64,000 nt of DNA from Polysphondylium violaceum (lineage: Eukaryota > Evosea > Eumycetozoa > Dictyosteliales > Dictyosteliaceae), in assembly GCA_000277445.1 (NCBI GenBank), contig AJWJ01000002.1:62001-126000 (forward strand), written 5' to 3'. Shown one piece after another: positions 45,801 to 59,527 of this stretch. The position numbers and the translations under genes were made by a program. Numbering within the stretch: position 1 is the first letter of the stretch; every line of letters starts with the position of its first letter. Below the pieces are notes generated by a model, which was given only the letters and a program-made list of their open reading frames with translations, did no database searches and was not told where the DNA came from.

Positions 45801-48800
45801 TGGAAGGGAGGTGGGAACGCTCCACGGGCTTTGGCAGACGCTGGATGGCTCTGTTCATCGACCAAACACCAATCGCCCTCGTGGGCCTCATCCAACACGA
45901 TGCCATCATCTTTTTCCAGGTCCGAGGCCGAGATTTCAAACCCGACCAACCCGCTATCCGAGGCCTGTAGATCGAGGTCATCAGAGGAGGGCAGTTTGGT
46001 GACCCTTCTCAGGGCCTGGTTGTTTTTCAACACCTCATCCTGCGTCATACGGATGGTGGGTGAGCTGGTGCTGGGCGCATTTGAGATGGCCGCGCCCTGA
46101 TGATCAGATCCATGGTAGTCTCTCATGAGCACTCTGTTGAGTCTAAAGCTGTTTGATATGTTGTACAACTTCCATATTTTTTTGCCAAAGTATGCAGGCT
46201 CCATCATAAACCAGGGGGTGTCTTCTTTAGTTAAGCGATTCTCGTACAGGTGGCCCCAGAGACTCTCCAAATGGATACGAGTGTCTTGAATGAAGCTCTC
46301 AAAGTCTGTGTTGTGCTGGATCTCGTTAAACTCTAATTTCTGCGAGATGGAGATCGATTTGGTCTGTATCTTATGAATTTTGTACAAGAGGGCCTCTTGC
46401 TGCTTGGCATGGCTGGTCTTTATCGTCTCTAACACCTTGTTTCGACGGGTCATGGTGTACACAGATGAGAGATGCGCATTCTCGCACAGGTCCTTGATTT
46501 CGTGCAACTTGTCGAGGAGGGGAATCTTGTGGAGGAGCTTGTCTTTAAAGTACTTTAGAAACTCGTAGTGGTAGTGTTGGTTGTCACTCTGCTCATTCAA
46601 CGACAAGATGTTGTGCACAGCAAACAGGTTGTTGCTATTACTCGAGCTGCTTGAATTGCCCGTGATCACGTTGCCGATGCTCTCGGCCAGTGGACCGAGG
46701 ATATTGGTTGGAGAGATAAAGTTGTCAATCAAGTCACCATAGGTCTTTAACAACGATTTCAGCAATGAGATGATAATCGACTGAGTATTGATAATGATAT
46801 TGTCTTGGTAATTCTCTCTGTATCGTCTAATGATTGTAATCAGACAACAGACAATCCACATGACATGCTTGACCTGTTCCTTTTGGTCACGCTCTGAAGC
46901 CAAAATCGTTTGAATACGTATCGAGTTCTTCGAGATGATGTGGTCCATATCCTCAGAGATCATGGGCAGACCCCACACACGTATAGCAAACACTCTCTCT
47001 TCTTCTTCCTCTTCCTCATCATCCTCTTCCTCTTGAATCACCATTTGCTTTTTAATGGTATCTGATAGTTCTCCAAAAGGTCTATCATCCTCCTCTTCAT
47101 TGTTGTTGTTGTTACTATTATTATTACTACTACCACTTCCATCATCTGTACCTGTGTCTTCTCGAAGATTGTTTAGTTGACGATTTCTATTCTTTTTGTC
47201 GTTAGAGTCCTTTTCACCATAGAAACAAGACTCGGCCTCTTGGAAAATACATAGACAGAATCTATAGATTGTGTGAATAGAGTTCTTTGCCTTGGTAGTG
47301 TTTGATATGATGTCGATGGCAGGTAAATCAATGTTTCCTGTGTTGGCCAATGTCATGATATAGGGTGACGGTGAAGAAATACTGCTGCTATTGTTGTTAC
47401 TGCTGCTATTTGATGATTGTTGATTGGGAGAGAGCACAGCCTGAGGCACTCTGACCGTTTGAATGGATTGACTAATGTCAAAGATATCCAACAACTTGGC
47501 AACGAGACCGAAATCCTCCCATTGAGATTGAGGATTACGATGTTCGAGAATGTTCATCGTATGCGTAAAGACAAAGTCCTCAATGATGGATATGAGGTTG
47601 ACATAGTTTTTCAACAATAGGGCACTGTTGTATTCACTGTTGTTGTTGTTGTTGCTGTTGCTGTTGCTCTTTAGTCCAGTCTCTAATTTCAACAAACATT
47701 CATAGAATATTCTTCGTTCAAGGGGACTGCTGTTGGGGAGGATCGAGAATATCCATGCTTGTGTCTCTTCGATATACTTCCATCCGTCCTTTTTAACGAT
47801 GCAATCGAATAGCAGGATCTTGATGATACCTGTGAGGATCTCTTTGATGCCCGAGTGATAGGCACGCTGCGAAAACATTCGTGTGTTGTTGCTGTTGTTG
47901 TTGTTTGACACACCACTGCTGCTGCCTATGCCGGTGGATCGACTGTTGACACTCTGCATATTGGGCGATATTGGGGGCGACCATGGCGGTGACGAGGGGT
48001 TGGAGGGAGGCGTTGGCCACAATGAAAGGAACCAATATTGCCAGTGATCGCAGTCGAGGATGGCCGCCCTGAGGCTGCGCAAGTGCTTGAGACACAGGAA
48101 TATCTCGTTGAGGATCTTTTGCTGCAGAGGTGGCGAGGCACGCTGGGCGAGCTTGCATATCACCTGGATGGCAGTGATGTTGATGTGCTGTTGTTGCTGT
48201 TGTTGATTGTGCTGCTGCTGTTGACTGTGCTGTTGCTGCTTTCTCTTAAAATCGCTACCATCGTCTTTGCCGCTCTTTTTATTCGACATCTCCTCGCCGA
48301 CGAGATCCAGGAGCGGGGAATTGGCCATCTCAGCAATGCTTGATGTGACATTGTCGACCACAATCTCGGCCAAGCCTCTGTAGACCAGATCGGTCATTTC
48401 AAAGTCCTTTAAGGCGTCGCCGACATAGTGCAAGATATCTTCAAGCGATGTCTTGGATTTCAGCGACAACCTGTGACTGGAACTAAAGCCATCGCTCAAG
48501 TACTTGCCAATGATCTTGATGACCAGCACCTGGATGACCTTATTGTCCCTGGTCAAGAGACCCAGCAACGAGCGTATGTCGCCCACGGCCTCAAAGCTAG
48601 ATATGAATCCCTTGAATATATCATAACCGCCTTCACCTGCACCCGCCACAACTCCACCATTCACGCTGCCACTACTATCGAAAAACTGACTACTGCTGCT
48701 ACTCTGTTGTTGCAGCGACGGTGTGAGGAACAGGTTCTTTAATATGATATTCAAACTCTCGATCACCACGACCGAGTTACATCCCGTGTCTTGAATAAAC

Positions 48801-51354
48801 TGTATCAGTTCTTGGATCTCGGGTATCTCTTTATCAGAAATCGACGATCTAATGATGATTTTAATTATATCAAATAAAAATGATATAATCTCTTTTGTAT
48901 CATCCACATAAATGCCATCACTTGACGATGGCGATTGTTGATGCTGTTGATCCACATGACTACTACTGCTACCACTTATATTACTACTACTTTCTTGAAT
49001 ATTACTAAAACATATTCTCTTGCCATCACATTCATCAGTATGTGGATAATAATATTTTATACAATCCAATATATATCTAACTTTTATACTTTCTCTAAAA
49101 TACTATTAATGATTCACATAGATATATTAGTATATATATCTAAATCTATATCCAAATCCATATATCTAAATAATTGTATGCATACCTGAGGATTTAAACT
49201 AACTTTATATACAAGCATTCTTAATAATAGAATTTGAAATTGTTTGGAAACATGAATCCAAATATCAAAATTGAATAAAATACCTTTATAAATCATTGTT
49301 TTTAAATTATCTATATTAATGTATTTGTTATAGAGTGTTAATATCATTACCATCATCAATATCTAAATTTGTTTTATATATCTAAATTTACCATTTTTTT
49401 CAAAACAAGAATCAATTAAATGATCGAGTGATAAGAGTAAAGATTCAAATTCCTCTTTTGGAAATGTTTCATATTGATAATTACGATTATATACAAATAT
49501 CTTTTCAATCAATAATCCCAATATCTGTACACCATTGCATTTGATCATTTCCTCTTGATTTCTTTTATCATCTTTCATTAAATGTGATATAAAAGATATA
49601 ATCATTGACAATGAAGGATACTGAATCTTTAATGATAATTGAATGAAATCTATATTATTATTATTACTATTACTATTACTATTATTATTATTACTACTCT
49701 CACTATTACTACATTCTATATTATTATTGCTGTTATTATTATTACTCGAATTTGAATTTGTACTATTGGTTGATATATTTAAAAATGGTCTACTACTATT
49801 ACTGTTGGTTGAAATAATGGTTGGATTTGAATTATCAAATTGTTGTTCGGAAATTGATTGAAGGAGTGGAAAGAGGATTTGAGGGCCTCCAATCAAATAG
49901 ATAGAGTCTTTGATGGAGAAGGTGGAATGGATTTTGAGGTCGCCCATCGAAAAGGCATTTATCGATTGGTCGGGCTCCTTGCTTCCCAGACCGTGGCAAA
50001 CACCGCCAAAAAAGGATTTGGGCGAAAAGGTGAACAAGACAATCTTTTTGTTTTTCAAGAGATAGTTGGAGCCCTTTTTGTAGGTGGCCAGGACCTCGGC
50101 GTCGGTGAGGGAGGTCGAGAGCATGGAAAATGAGCCGAGCTGGCACTTGATGCTTGTCTCGAGATTGGGGGACTGATTGATCGAGTTGCTGTGCATGGTG
50201 CCAATCGAACATATATTGAGCACCTTGGTGGTGGAGGGATACTTGATTTGGGAGCTGTGGATGAGGCGTGCGTCGAGGTACACCGAAAAGGTGGTGTTGG
50301 CTGGCATCAGCGAGAGGCCCCATTTCTTGGACGACTGCGTGATCACCAGATGGCACCAGCGATTCGTGGGAAACGACGATGTGCCCACCTGGACCTTGGT
50401 CTTGGAGTTGACGCGGATGGTCAGCAGCGATCGCTCGAAATAGGCCTCGAGGCCCGACCCCTTTTCATTGAGAAACGAGAACAATCGGGGCTCATAGTGG
50501 CGCGCATGGACATGAGGTGGTGGCGAAAAGGACTCGATGTTGATCCACATGCTCACAGTGTACCCGTGCGCAGAGATCTTTCCGATGGGGTCCACAATCA
50601 AGCCCGAGTTGACACCGTCCATATAAAACACTGATGAAGGGCCTTTCTTTAGCGTCATTTGGTCCAACACACGCATGAGATGCGGTAGACCTTGTTGAAG
50701 AAAGTAGTGGGTGGGTTTAGCTATAGCTCCGCCAGCACCTCTATTCCCACTGCACAGATAATGTTTGTCAAATAGTGACAACATACTTTTCAACTGTTCC
50801 ACCGAGATATGCTGTGTTCCCAATACCTGCACCAACTCTAGTATCTGTAAAAACAAACCTTCATTATCAATGCTCGGTAATAAATAAATCAACTGATCTA
50901 AAATTAAAACTCCACTATTACCATTACTACTATTACTACTCTGTTGTTGCTGTTGTATATTCTTGTAATAAAACAGTAGATTGATGATATTATTTGAAGA
51001 TAAAGTAAACAGTACGATCAATTGATCGATTATCTTTGATTTAACAAATGTAGATGTTGAATCATTTCCCAATATCTTTAATATATCATTAATTTTCGAA
51101 TAATCTTTTATAACTATATCATCTTGTTGTTGTTGCTGTTGTTGTGGCTGGTTATTACTCGAACGAACATTACTATTACTATTACTACTACTAGCATTAC
51201 TTTTACCAAGTAATTGTGAAAATAAATCTAAAACTACTCTCTTTTCATTCTCTAGTCTTTGTATAACATCATTATCATTGTATTGACTAAAACTATTACC
51301 ACTACCACTGTATCTTCTTTCACTATTTAAGCTATTGTTTATATTCCTACTCAT
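42869..51354 (-). CDS. BEACH/WD40 protein of the Lvs (neurobeachin-like) family
   Basis: The exons are 51354-49392, 49310-49186 and 49102-42869; splicing keeps the frame and gives 2773 residues. The second acceptor is ATTAATAG at 49103, giving YFRESIKVRYILDCIKYY. Domain order matches large BEACH proteins: a concanavalin/LamG-like module (about 235-430, SSVFYMDGVNSGLIVDPIG, YTVSMWINIESF), a long helical armadillo-like region with Asn/Gln/Ser runs, a PH-BEACH domain (about 1857-1960), BEACH (about 1990-2257, QRWKRREISNFEYLMTLNTI, YPVFPWIIADYSS, MYGTHYSSSGSVMFFLMR) and C-terminal WD40 repeats (about 2350-2773, KAPITCISYDEYQ, GHTLGITCIAISRANDICLS). Lvs proteins control membrane traffic such as contractile-vacuole, lysosome and cytokinesis events. 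Which Lvs paralogue this is cannot be decided here. Interior codons are markedly C-rich. Confidence 0.93.
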
Positions 51355-52987
51355 TTTATTATTAAATGAATATCATAGATATACATTCAGTGGGAGCTAT
51401 TTATATCTATCTATTTATATCTATTTATACAATCTATCTATGATAGTGATCTAGTCACTGTATACTATTGAGTGAACTGTGGGAGATTTGTACCTAAACT
51501 ACTCTCTCTCTTTTCCTGTCTAATTATATATATATATCTATGTACACACAAAAATCTTTCTAACTTCAAAAAATTTCATAGAAAAAAAAAAAATAAAAAA
51601 AAAGTCTGTATTTGTGAGATTCACCACCCAGTTGGGCTTAACCGCACTATTATAGGACAGAGGCAAAGTACATCTTTACACCTTACTCTGAGTCTCCGCA
51701 TCAGCAAGTACTTGTAGAGTATTGTTTTAAATATATCAAACTACACGAAGATGAATGTTGAGTACTCTATCACAGCACTCATTCTTCATGCGGGATGCAT
51801 CACTCATTGTTATAAATCACATGCAAAGTTAAAAAAAAAAAATCGTAAAAACGAGCTTAAAATAATGAGAAAAGACTTGGTGTATGCCAAGATTAATATA
51901 ATGTGGTGCGTGATGTTGCTTATTAATCATTATTGAACCCTATCAAAGCCAAAAATCAGCAAATCAATTAAAATTAATATCATAATCAATTTCAAGTTCA
52001 AGAGGGGATAAATGATGTTGGTATGATATATGAGATCAGGGATTATAATCTTGATTATTTCGTTATTCAGTGGCAACACAAAATCGATTCACATCAATCA
52101 CTTGCTTCAAGACTATTAAATTCAAGGAAATCATTTGTTGTTTCAAAGTTTGGCGCCTCTGTCCTATTTTTAGTTCACTCTGTGTGGAAAAAAAATTGTG
52201 TAAAAAAAATAAAAAAAAATAAATTACACCAAAAACTTTCAAAGGATTTCACGGCAAATTGATTGATTGGCCATAGAATAAATTTATGTGTGTTAACTGA
52301 ATTCATCGCTTCGCACTGTTATCTTATCTACAAACCATTACACATCACATATAACTCATCTAATTACAGACAGATACAAACTCCATATCCACATTTCATT
52401 CCCATCATTACACTGAAAAAATCTTGATTGAATACAGTAACAGCAAGAATCAATTTTTTAATTTTTTTTAAATTTTTATTATTTTATTTTTCAACACAAA
52501 CACACACACACATATACACACATCCAATACTGCAACACCGCCCACCCATCATAGCAAGCTAAAATCTAATCAAAAATTTTATAAAAAAAAAAAAAAAAGG
52601 AAAACAACAAGATACTTTTGCTGCTTGATTAAATACACATCACCTATATATATTTTTATCAAACTAAAAAAGGGAACACACCCTTATCACCTTGTATTAT
52701 ATCACACACTAAATAAAGATATCTATCTCATATTTGGTTTAAAATCCTTTTATATAGATATCTCTAATATCATTATCATACCATTTATTTATAGATCACC
52801 CATCTGCCTATCCTATCTAGATTTCACATTCTCCATTTATATTACATATATACATCTCTATCTATCTATCTATCTATTCACACATATACATCATTTATAT
52901 CTATTCAAAACACCCTATCTACACATATACCAATACCACCACCACCTTATATACATACAACATACACACTACATATAACAATAGAAA
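51355..52987. other. Divergent 1.6-kb intergenic region
   Basis: This region separates the BEACH gene (minus) from a kinase gene (plus), so it contains both promoters. The stretch 51600-52330 is less AT-rich than usual intergenic DNA and has short open frames on both strands (for example 52023-52262), none with recognisable content. The last 250 bp is ATC-rich (CTATCTAT repeats at 52859-52875) and A-rich before the kinase start. Confidence 0.5.
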
Positions 52988-54267
<1,280 letters not shown>

Positions 54268-55272
54268 TAGTACTTTACCGTTGTTGAATAACAAGTAGTA
54301 ATATAATAATAAATGAATTTAAATCAAAATAATAATAACAATCACATGTGCGTTCAAACTGAGAGGGTGCATCTCCTGATATTTAATATTAAATATAGTA
54401 AACTATGATGACGATGACGACGAATGAAAATATTTCAGAAAGAAATTAAATATCGGCAATTGGTTCTAGTACAATTGTAGAAGAGGACCTTTGGGGTATG
54501 GACTAGCCTCCGACCAACACCCCGAAGGGGCGTCATGGGGAATTAATATAGAATTTCACACAAAGGCACTACCTTTTCATTACTCAAGAATAGCTTTCAT
54601 CTGAAAATATAATAGAGCAAATAGAGCCTTTGAGGCTTTTGTAGATTGTGTGCATTGTCTTGAAAATATCTCAAAAAAAATATCCAAAAAAACAGAATTG
54701 TAGATTTTTAGATTTTTTTTTTTCTTTTTTTTTCTGAACCAAGCTCGCTACAGAATATCTGATTTTTTTCTTATTCTGTTGTGAAAAAGAATAGAGTATC
54801 ATTCAATAATATGCCTTACACAAAATTCTAATTATATTAATAATAGGGGGCGTGGAACAGGGTGACCAGCAATGTTTTAGTAATAAAATACTCATCATCT
54901 CATACACAAATTAAGATTTATACACAGGACTTTAATTTTATACCGGCACAAATCATCAATCAGACTGCGTTTTAATGTTTTCTCAAAAAATTTCGGTTAT
55001 TTAATTTTAAAAGTCAGATATTTATTTTATAAAATATTTTCAATTTTTTTAATTATTTTTTTAATATTTTTTCTTTCCTTGGAAAGCGAATCAATAAAAA
55101 AAATTTTTACACGAAATCCATTTCCGCTTAAAGGATTTTTTTTTTCATCTTAATAATCAGAATTTTTATTTTTATTTTTAAATATCCTTCAAATCGATAT
55201 TTATTTTTATTTTTAGAGTGTAATATTATTTGTTTGAATTAATTATTTATTTGTATATATAAAAAAAAGAAA
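54268..55272. other. Intergenic region with a GC-rich hairpin island
   Basis: Most of this 1-kb spacer is very AT-rich. A distinct island at about 54485-54545 holds a hairpin (listed separately). A second, weaker GC patch is at 54846-54870. The last 250 bp consists of T- and A-runs before the SAM-PH gene. Confidence 0.55.
54490..54530. other. GC-rich hairpin, candidate structured RNA or element
   Basis: CCTTTGGGGT at 54490-54499 pairs with ACCCCGAAGG at 54521-54530 (10 bp with one G-U) around a 21-nt loop. An alternative local hairpin, CCCC-GAA-GGGG, overlaps the right arm. In this AT-rich genome GC islands without codons often mark non-coding RNAs. No known RNA family was recognised. It lies about 220 bp past the kinase stop. 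Confidence 0.35.
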
Positions 55273-57633
55273 ATGAGTACTTTGGATCAATATTTAAGGG
55301 CAATTGGCCTTGATTCGTATCAATCTATACTTATTGATAATGGTAAGTGATAAACAATTAATTATTATTCTGCTTTACATTATTATTAATAAATAATTAT
55401 TTTTAAAATAAAAGGATATGATGATCCAGATATTATTGCAGAGTTAACTGAAGATGATTTGGTGGCTGTTGGAGTAAAGAAAGGACATGCCAAAAGAGCA
55501 TTTTTAAAAGTAAAAGAGTTGTCAGGTGCACATTCCAATGCAAGTGTTTCTGTTACATTTAATGCATCACCAGATACTGGTTCAAATAGTAATGGCAGTG
55601 GTAGTATTACTGTCACAAGTACAAATAGCAGCAGCAACAATGCACCTCCACCAAGAGCAAGTAAAATTTCAATTGGAAAAAATAAAGATGAAGATGACGA
55701 TTCTGATGATGATGAAAAGAGTCCAGCCTCTTATGATGGTCCAATTCTTCAAAGTAAAGTATTGTATGAAGGTTTCTTACAAAAAAAAGGTAACGAAGGT
55801 TTCTTTGGTTCCAAAATGTGGCAAAAGAGATACTTCAAAGTCTATGAAGAGGGTAGACTTGCCTACTACAAACATGCCAATGTGGTATCACCAATCAATG
55901 TCATTGAACTCAGAGGCAGTTTGAATTGTGATGATATGGAGGGTAAACCATTGGCCTTTAAGCTCTCTATGAAGACATCTGCTCGTGTGTACTATCTTTT
56001 GGCCCCAAACGCTGATGCCAAAAATAAATGGGCTCAAGTATTGAAACAACACATCACTCCTCCAGTCGTTCCAAAGAAAATTGATCCAAATGAAATTAGA
56101 CCCTATCTTCAACATACTGAAGAGCCCCCTCAAGCCGCCAGCTCTAGATTTGATTCACCACTCTCTTGGGACGTTAAAGAAAAAGAATCTCTTGAAGGTG
56201 ATCTTAGACTTCACATTCACAGCAATGGTACCGTGTTTGCCGAGGAAACTAGAACCATTGAAATTGATAATGAAGATGGTCAAGTTTGGATCCACAATCT
56301 TCCCAAAACTATTGATGAAAAAACTGTTCATTTCCTTTCACTCACTGAACCAACTGCCTTTGTTTTGGAACAAAACTATTACAACGATGCCCAAACCCCA
56401 GAAAAAATGCTCTCCAAGCTCATTGGCAAACTCATCGAGATTCAAGTACCACGTGACGAGTCTTTTGAATTTATCACATTAAAAGGTCACCTCATCTATC
56501 TCGCCAAACAAAAGACCTACGCCCTCAATAACAAAGAAACCAATTCAGTTCATTTCCTCAAGACCACTGAAAACATTTCCTTTAATCTCTTGGAGAACGA
56601 ATTGGATCCAATCTTTAGAGATTCCTCATTGGAATGGACCATCAAAGCCAACGAAAAGAAACATTTGGCCAAGATCTCATACAATAGCAAAGATTTATTC
56701 AAATGGTATGCCAATTATATCTCTATTTTGAATCCAAGAGAAACAGAAATGGAATTCCGTGGTTGGTTTACTATTAAAAATAAATCTGGTAAGACTTATG
56801 AAAAGACAAATGTCATCCTCGTTCGTGAACCAGAGGAAAAAACTGAAGAGCCAAAGAAGGAAGAAGAGGAAAGTTCATTACCTCTTCCAAAATTGGGTGG
56901 ATTCAAATTGGGTAAACTTCCAGGTCTTTCACTTGGTGGTTCAAGTGCCCCTCCACCTGCTCCAGAAAAAAGAGTATACAAATATCCAGTCGACCACAAG
57001 ACCACCCTTGTCGATGGTGAATCCAAACAAATATGCTTTGTCAGCGCCAAAATCCCAGTCAAATCTTTGGATATTATTAAATTTGACACACCAAAATACA
57101 CCAAATACGCCTCAGTTGGCAAAGATCATGGAGTCGATGCCAAAGTTGGTACTGTCAACTCTTCTGTTATTTTCACTTGGGACAAACCATACTGTTTACC
57201 AGCTGGTGAAATGAAGGTACAAAGATACTGTAAAGATAATTTTGGTTCCGATATTCTCAACACCTTTAATCTCTCTCACTATAACACTGGCGATATCATT
57301 GTCCTCCCACTCCAACCACTTGGCAGAGTTAGTGCCACCAGAGCTCAAACAGGTTTCAATTTTGATCTTGATAACCTCTATATCGTAGAAACCTTTGAAA
57401 TTAAAGTAATGAACGGAAGAGAAGAACCAGTACGTGTTATTGTTGAAGAAAATCTTCATAGATGGCAATTCTGGGAGATTACCTATAGCAGTCCAAAACA
57501 CACTAATCATCCAACTCACTCTAGAAAGATTCAATGGACTCTCAATATCCCTCCTTTGGATGGTGTCACTATTAACTACTCTGTGTTCTACAGTGGTCTT
57601 TCTCTCCCAGACTCAATGTTGCCAAAAAAATAA
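55273..57633 (+). CDS. SAM-PH-DUF4139 fusion protein
   Basis: The exons are 55273-55342 and 55415-57633, giving 762 residues. Three parts are visible. A SAM domain (about 1-65): LDQYLRAIGLDSYQSILIDN, GYDDPDIIAELTEDDLVAVG. A low-complexity linker. A PH domain (about 135-235): VLYEGFLQKKGNEGFFGSKM, WQKRYFKVYEEGRLAYYKHA, closing with KWAQVLKQHI. The rest (about 280-762) resembles DUF4139 proteins, best known in bacteria: LRLHIHSNGTVFAEETRTIE, VWIHNLPKTIDEKTVHF, PEKMLSKLIGKLIEIQV, KWYANYISILNPRETEM, EFRGWFTIKNKSGKTYEKT and the final IQWTLNIPPLDGVTINYSVF. A Pro/Gly/Leu-rich insert (PLPKLGGFKLGKLPGLSLGG) splits it. The PH domain suggests membrane phosphoinositide binding. The DUF4139 match is by eye and its function is unknown. 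Confidence 0.8.
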
Positions 57634-57753
57634 TTTAATTTCAATATACCATATAAAGATATAAATAAATTTTAAAAATAGTACTAAAAGAGTATTATTG
57701 GTCATATATTAATAATTTAAATTATTCTATTATTATCTCTTTTTTATTTATGA

Positions 57754-58113
57754 TTAAATGCTAATATCTTTAGATTAGTAATCCTTTATGGTGAAAAGAA
57801 TAACAAATTTCTAGAGCTGTTAGGTAAACTACAAGTTACTGATGACAATCAAAGAAATAACAAGATTGAAAACATAAGGATCCTATGGGAGCAATTTAAA
57901 TTCCTTATTGCTTGTGCCCAAGTTTCTTATGGTATAACAGAAAAGGTCTACATGATGTCTTTACTAATGGAAATGTTACTTCTTACATACATACATATTC
58001 TAGTATATCATGTTGGTTTTTTCATTGAAAAGTTTAAAAATCTGGAGAAACTCGGAAGTCATCTTCTTCATTTTGATCACTTTCATTCTCACTATCTTAT
58101 GACCTTATTATAA
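57754..58113 (+). other. Open coding-like fragment, origin unknown
   Basis: An open frame of about 119 codons lacks a suitable ATG at its start. It includes phrases such as LVILYGEKNNKFLELLGKLQ and NIRILWEQFKFLIACAQVSY, with mixed composition that looks like former coding sequence. It ends at 58113 inside the end of an opposite-strand fragment. No family was recognised. It may be a remnant of a duplicated gene or of an old mobile element. Confidence 0.3.
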
Positions 58114-58440
58114 ATCTTCAATAAAATTGTATACTTGGTTGATTTCATCCTCGCTGTTGAGGTGTTGTTTTTTACAAATCAATACACTATGATAATCTCC
58201 AATAGTTACTATTGGTAAAGGACTTGTTTCAGTTACTTTATTACATACACAACACTTTTTACCAATAATTCGTAGTCCTTCTTCTCTAGGTTTTTGAAGT
58301 GTTGTTGATGTAGGTGTTGGTTGTGAGAAGTTGGAGGTGGTTTTTGTTGAGGGAGTTGAAGATAAATAGAACGATGGTTGTTGAGGCTGGGTAATAGTGT
58401 TATGATATATAGGTTTTGCATTTGCCCTGGCATCTAATAC
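58108..58440 (-). other. Cys-containing coding-like fragment
   Basis: An open frame of about 110 codons reads through a Ser/Thr/Gln/Pro-rich stretch into a conserved-looking end with GKKCCVCNKVTETSPLP, then VLICKKQHLNSEDEINQVYN. The CxxC followed by a distant Cys and His could be a small zinc-binding fold. Further Cys-rich coding-like sequence lies just upstream on the same strand (about 58440-58520), so this is probably part of a larger decayed gene. The family was not recognised. Confidence 0.3.
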
Positions 58441-58729
58441 ATGTACAGAAACGAATCATTGAATTCCGATCACAATAGTTACAATAGCATGCTATTATAT
58501 GATGATCTATCATCTTTCAGGTATTTCTTCATCACAAAACATATACGAGACATATTGTATACATATATATATATATATATATTAAAAAAGAAATTTAACG
58601 GTTTTTTCAAATATTCAAATTTTTCAAAAAAATGAGAAGACCTTGACAATCTTCTCCGGAATTGATTCTGATTCTTTTTATTTTTATTTTTTTTATTTTT
58701 TCAAAAAAATATCGATCCTCATTCCGGTA

Positions 58730-58771
58730 TAAAGTAACTTCTTTTAAGAATAAAGTACCTTCTTTTAAGAA
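58730..58771. repeat. 21-bp tandem duplication
   Basis: TAAAGTAACTTCTTTTAAGAA (21 bp) at 58730-58750 is followed directly by a copy differing by one base (ACC for AAC) at 58751-58771. It is non-coding and lies just upstream of the FMN reductase gene. Confidence 0.75.
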
Positions 58772-58866
58772 TAAAATAACTATCTTGTTAAAGTGGTATA
58801 AATACAAAATGAATTATTTCGATTTTCATTCAATATCAAAATAAAATATATTTACAAATACAAACA

Positions 58867-59527
58867 ATGTCCCCATTAAATAAGAGAATTCAAATTATTA
58901 TAGGTAGTACTAGATCAGCAAGGGTTGGAGATCAAGTTGGAGAGTATGTCAAACAAGTAGTTCAAGAAAACAGCCCATCGTTTTATGAATATGAAATTGT
59001 AGATTTACGTGACCATCCATTACCTTTTTTCGATGAGGTTGCCATTCCTGCTTACAAAACATATGCTAAAGATCATACTTTTAAATGGAGTTCCAAAATT
59101 AGTGAAGCAGATGCTTTTATTTTTGTTTCACCAGAATATAATGGATCTATCCCAGCTGTCTTAAAAAATGCCATTGACTTTTTATATCAAGAATGTAAGT
59201 AATTTAGTTATTCTTTGTTCGACAATACAATCATATTAATTTAAATATCTTATAATAGGGAAAAATAAACCAACTGTTATCGTGAGTTATGCAAACAAGG
59301 GTGGATCAGGAGCAGCAGCGAACCTTAGAGCCATAACCACTAGGATTGGTATGAAAGTTGCTGAGACTATGCCGGCATTAATCTCCACAAACGATGTGCG
59401 TGATCCAGCTACCAATAGAATTGCTGACACTAACAAAGCGTTTGCACCCCAAAAAGAATCAATTATACAAGCAGCGAAAGAATTAATTGAATTAATTAAT
59501 TCTACTGCTGTCACGAGTGCTGCTTAA
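58867..59527 (+). CDS. NAD(P)H-dependent FMN reductase-like flavoprotein
   Basis: The exons are 58867-59194 and 59259-59527, giving 198 residues, the usual length for this flavodoxin-fold family. Evidence seen: the N-terminal FMN phosphate-binding loop IIIGSTRSARVGDQVGEYV (G-S-T-R), DLRDHPLPFFDE, and the isoalloxazine-binding FIFVSPEYNGSIPAVLKNAI with DFLYQEWKNKP across the splice, then VSYANKGGSGAAANLRAI. This matches NADPH-dependent FMN or azo/quinone reductases such as yeast Lot6. These reduce quinones or flavins in the cytosol and protect from redox stress. No targeting signal is seen. The neighbours downstream are P450 genes; whether the flavoprotein supports them is unknown. Confidence 0.92.

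Larger units (their letters stand above)
57634..58866. other. Intergenic region with decayed coding fragments
   Basis: No intact gene is present. Two open fragments face each other tail to tail at about 57754-58113 (plus) and 58108-58440 (minus), listed separately. A TA repeat lies near 58561-58582, and a 21-bp tandem repeat at 58730-58771. The last 100 bp is AT-rich leader DNA for the FMN reductase. Confidence 0.5.

Noticed and set aside
43325-48742. Many long opposite-strand frames across the BEACH gene
   Set aside because: They are mirror frames produced by the C-rich codons of the real gene and show repetitive composition.
49640-49861. Leu-rich plus-strand frame that looks like a membrane helix
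   Set aside because: It is the reverse of the Asn/Ser codon run in the BEACH gene.
52023-52262. 79-codon plus-strand frame in the divergent spacer
   Set aside because: The second half is Lys/Asn-rich from A runs and nothing in it is recognisable; promoter DNA is more likely.
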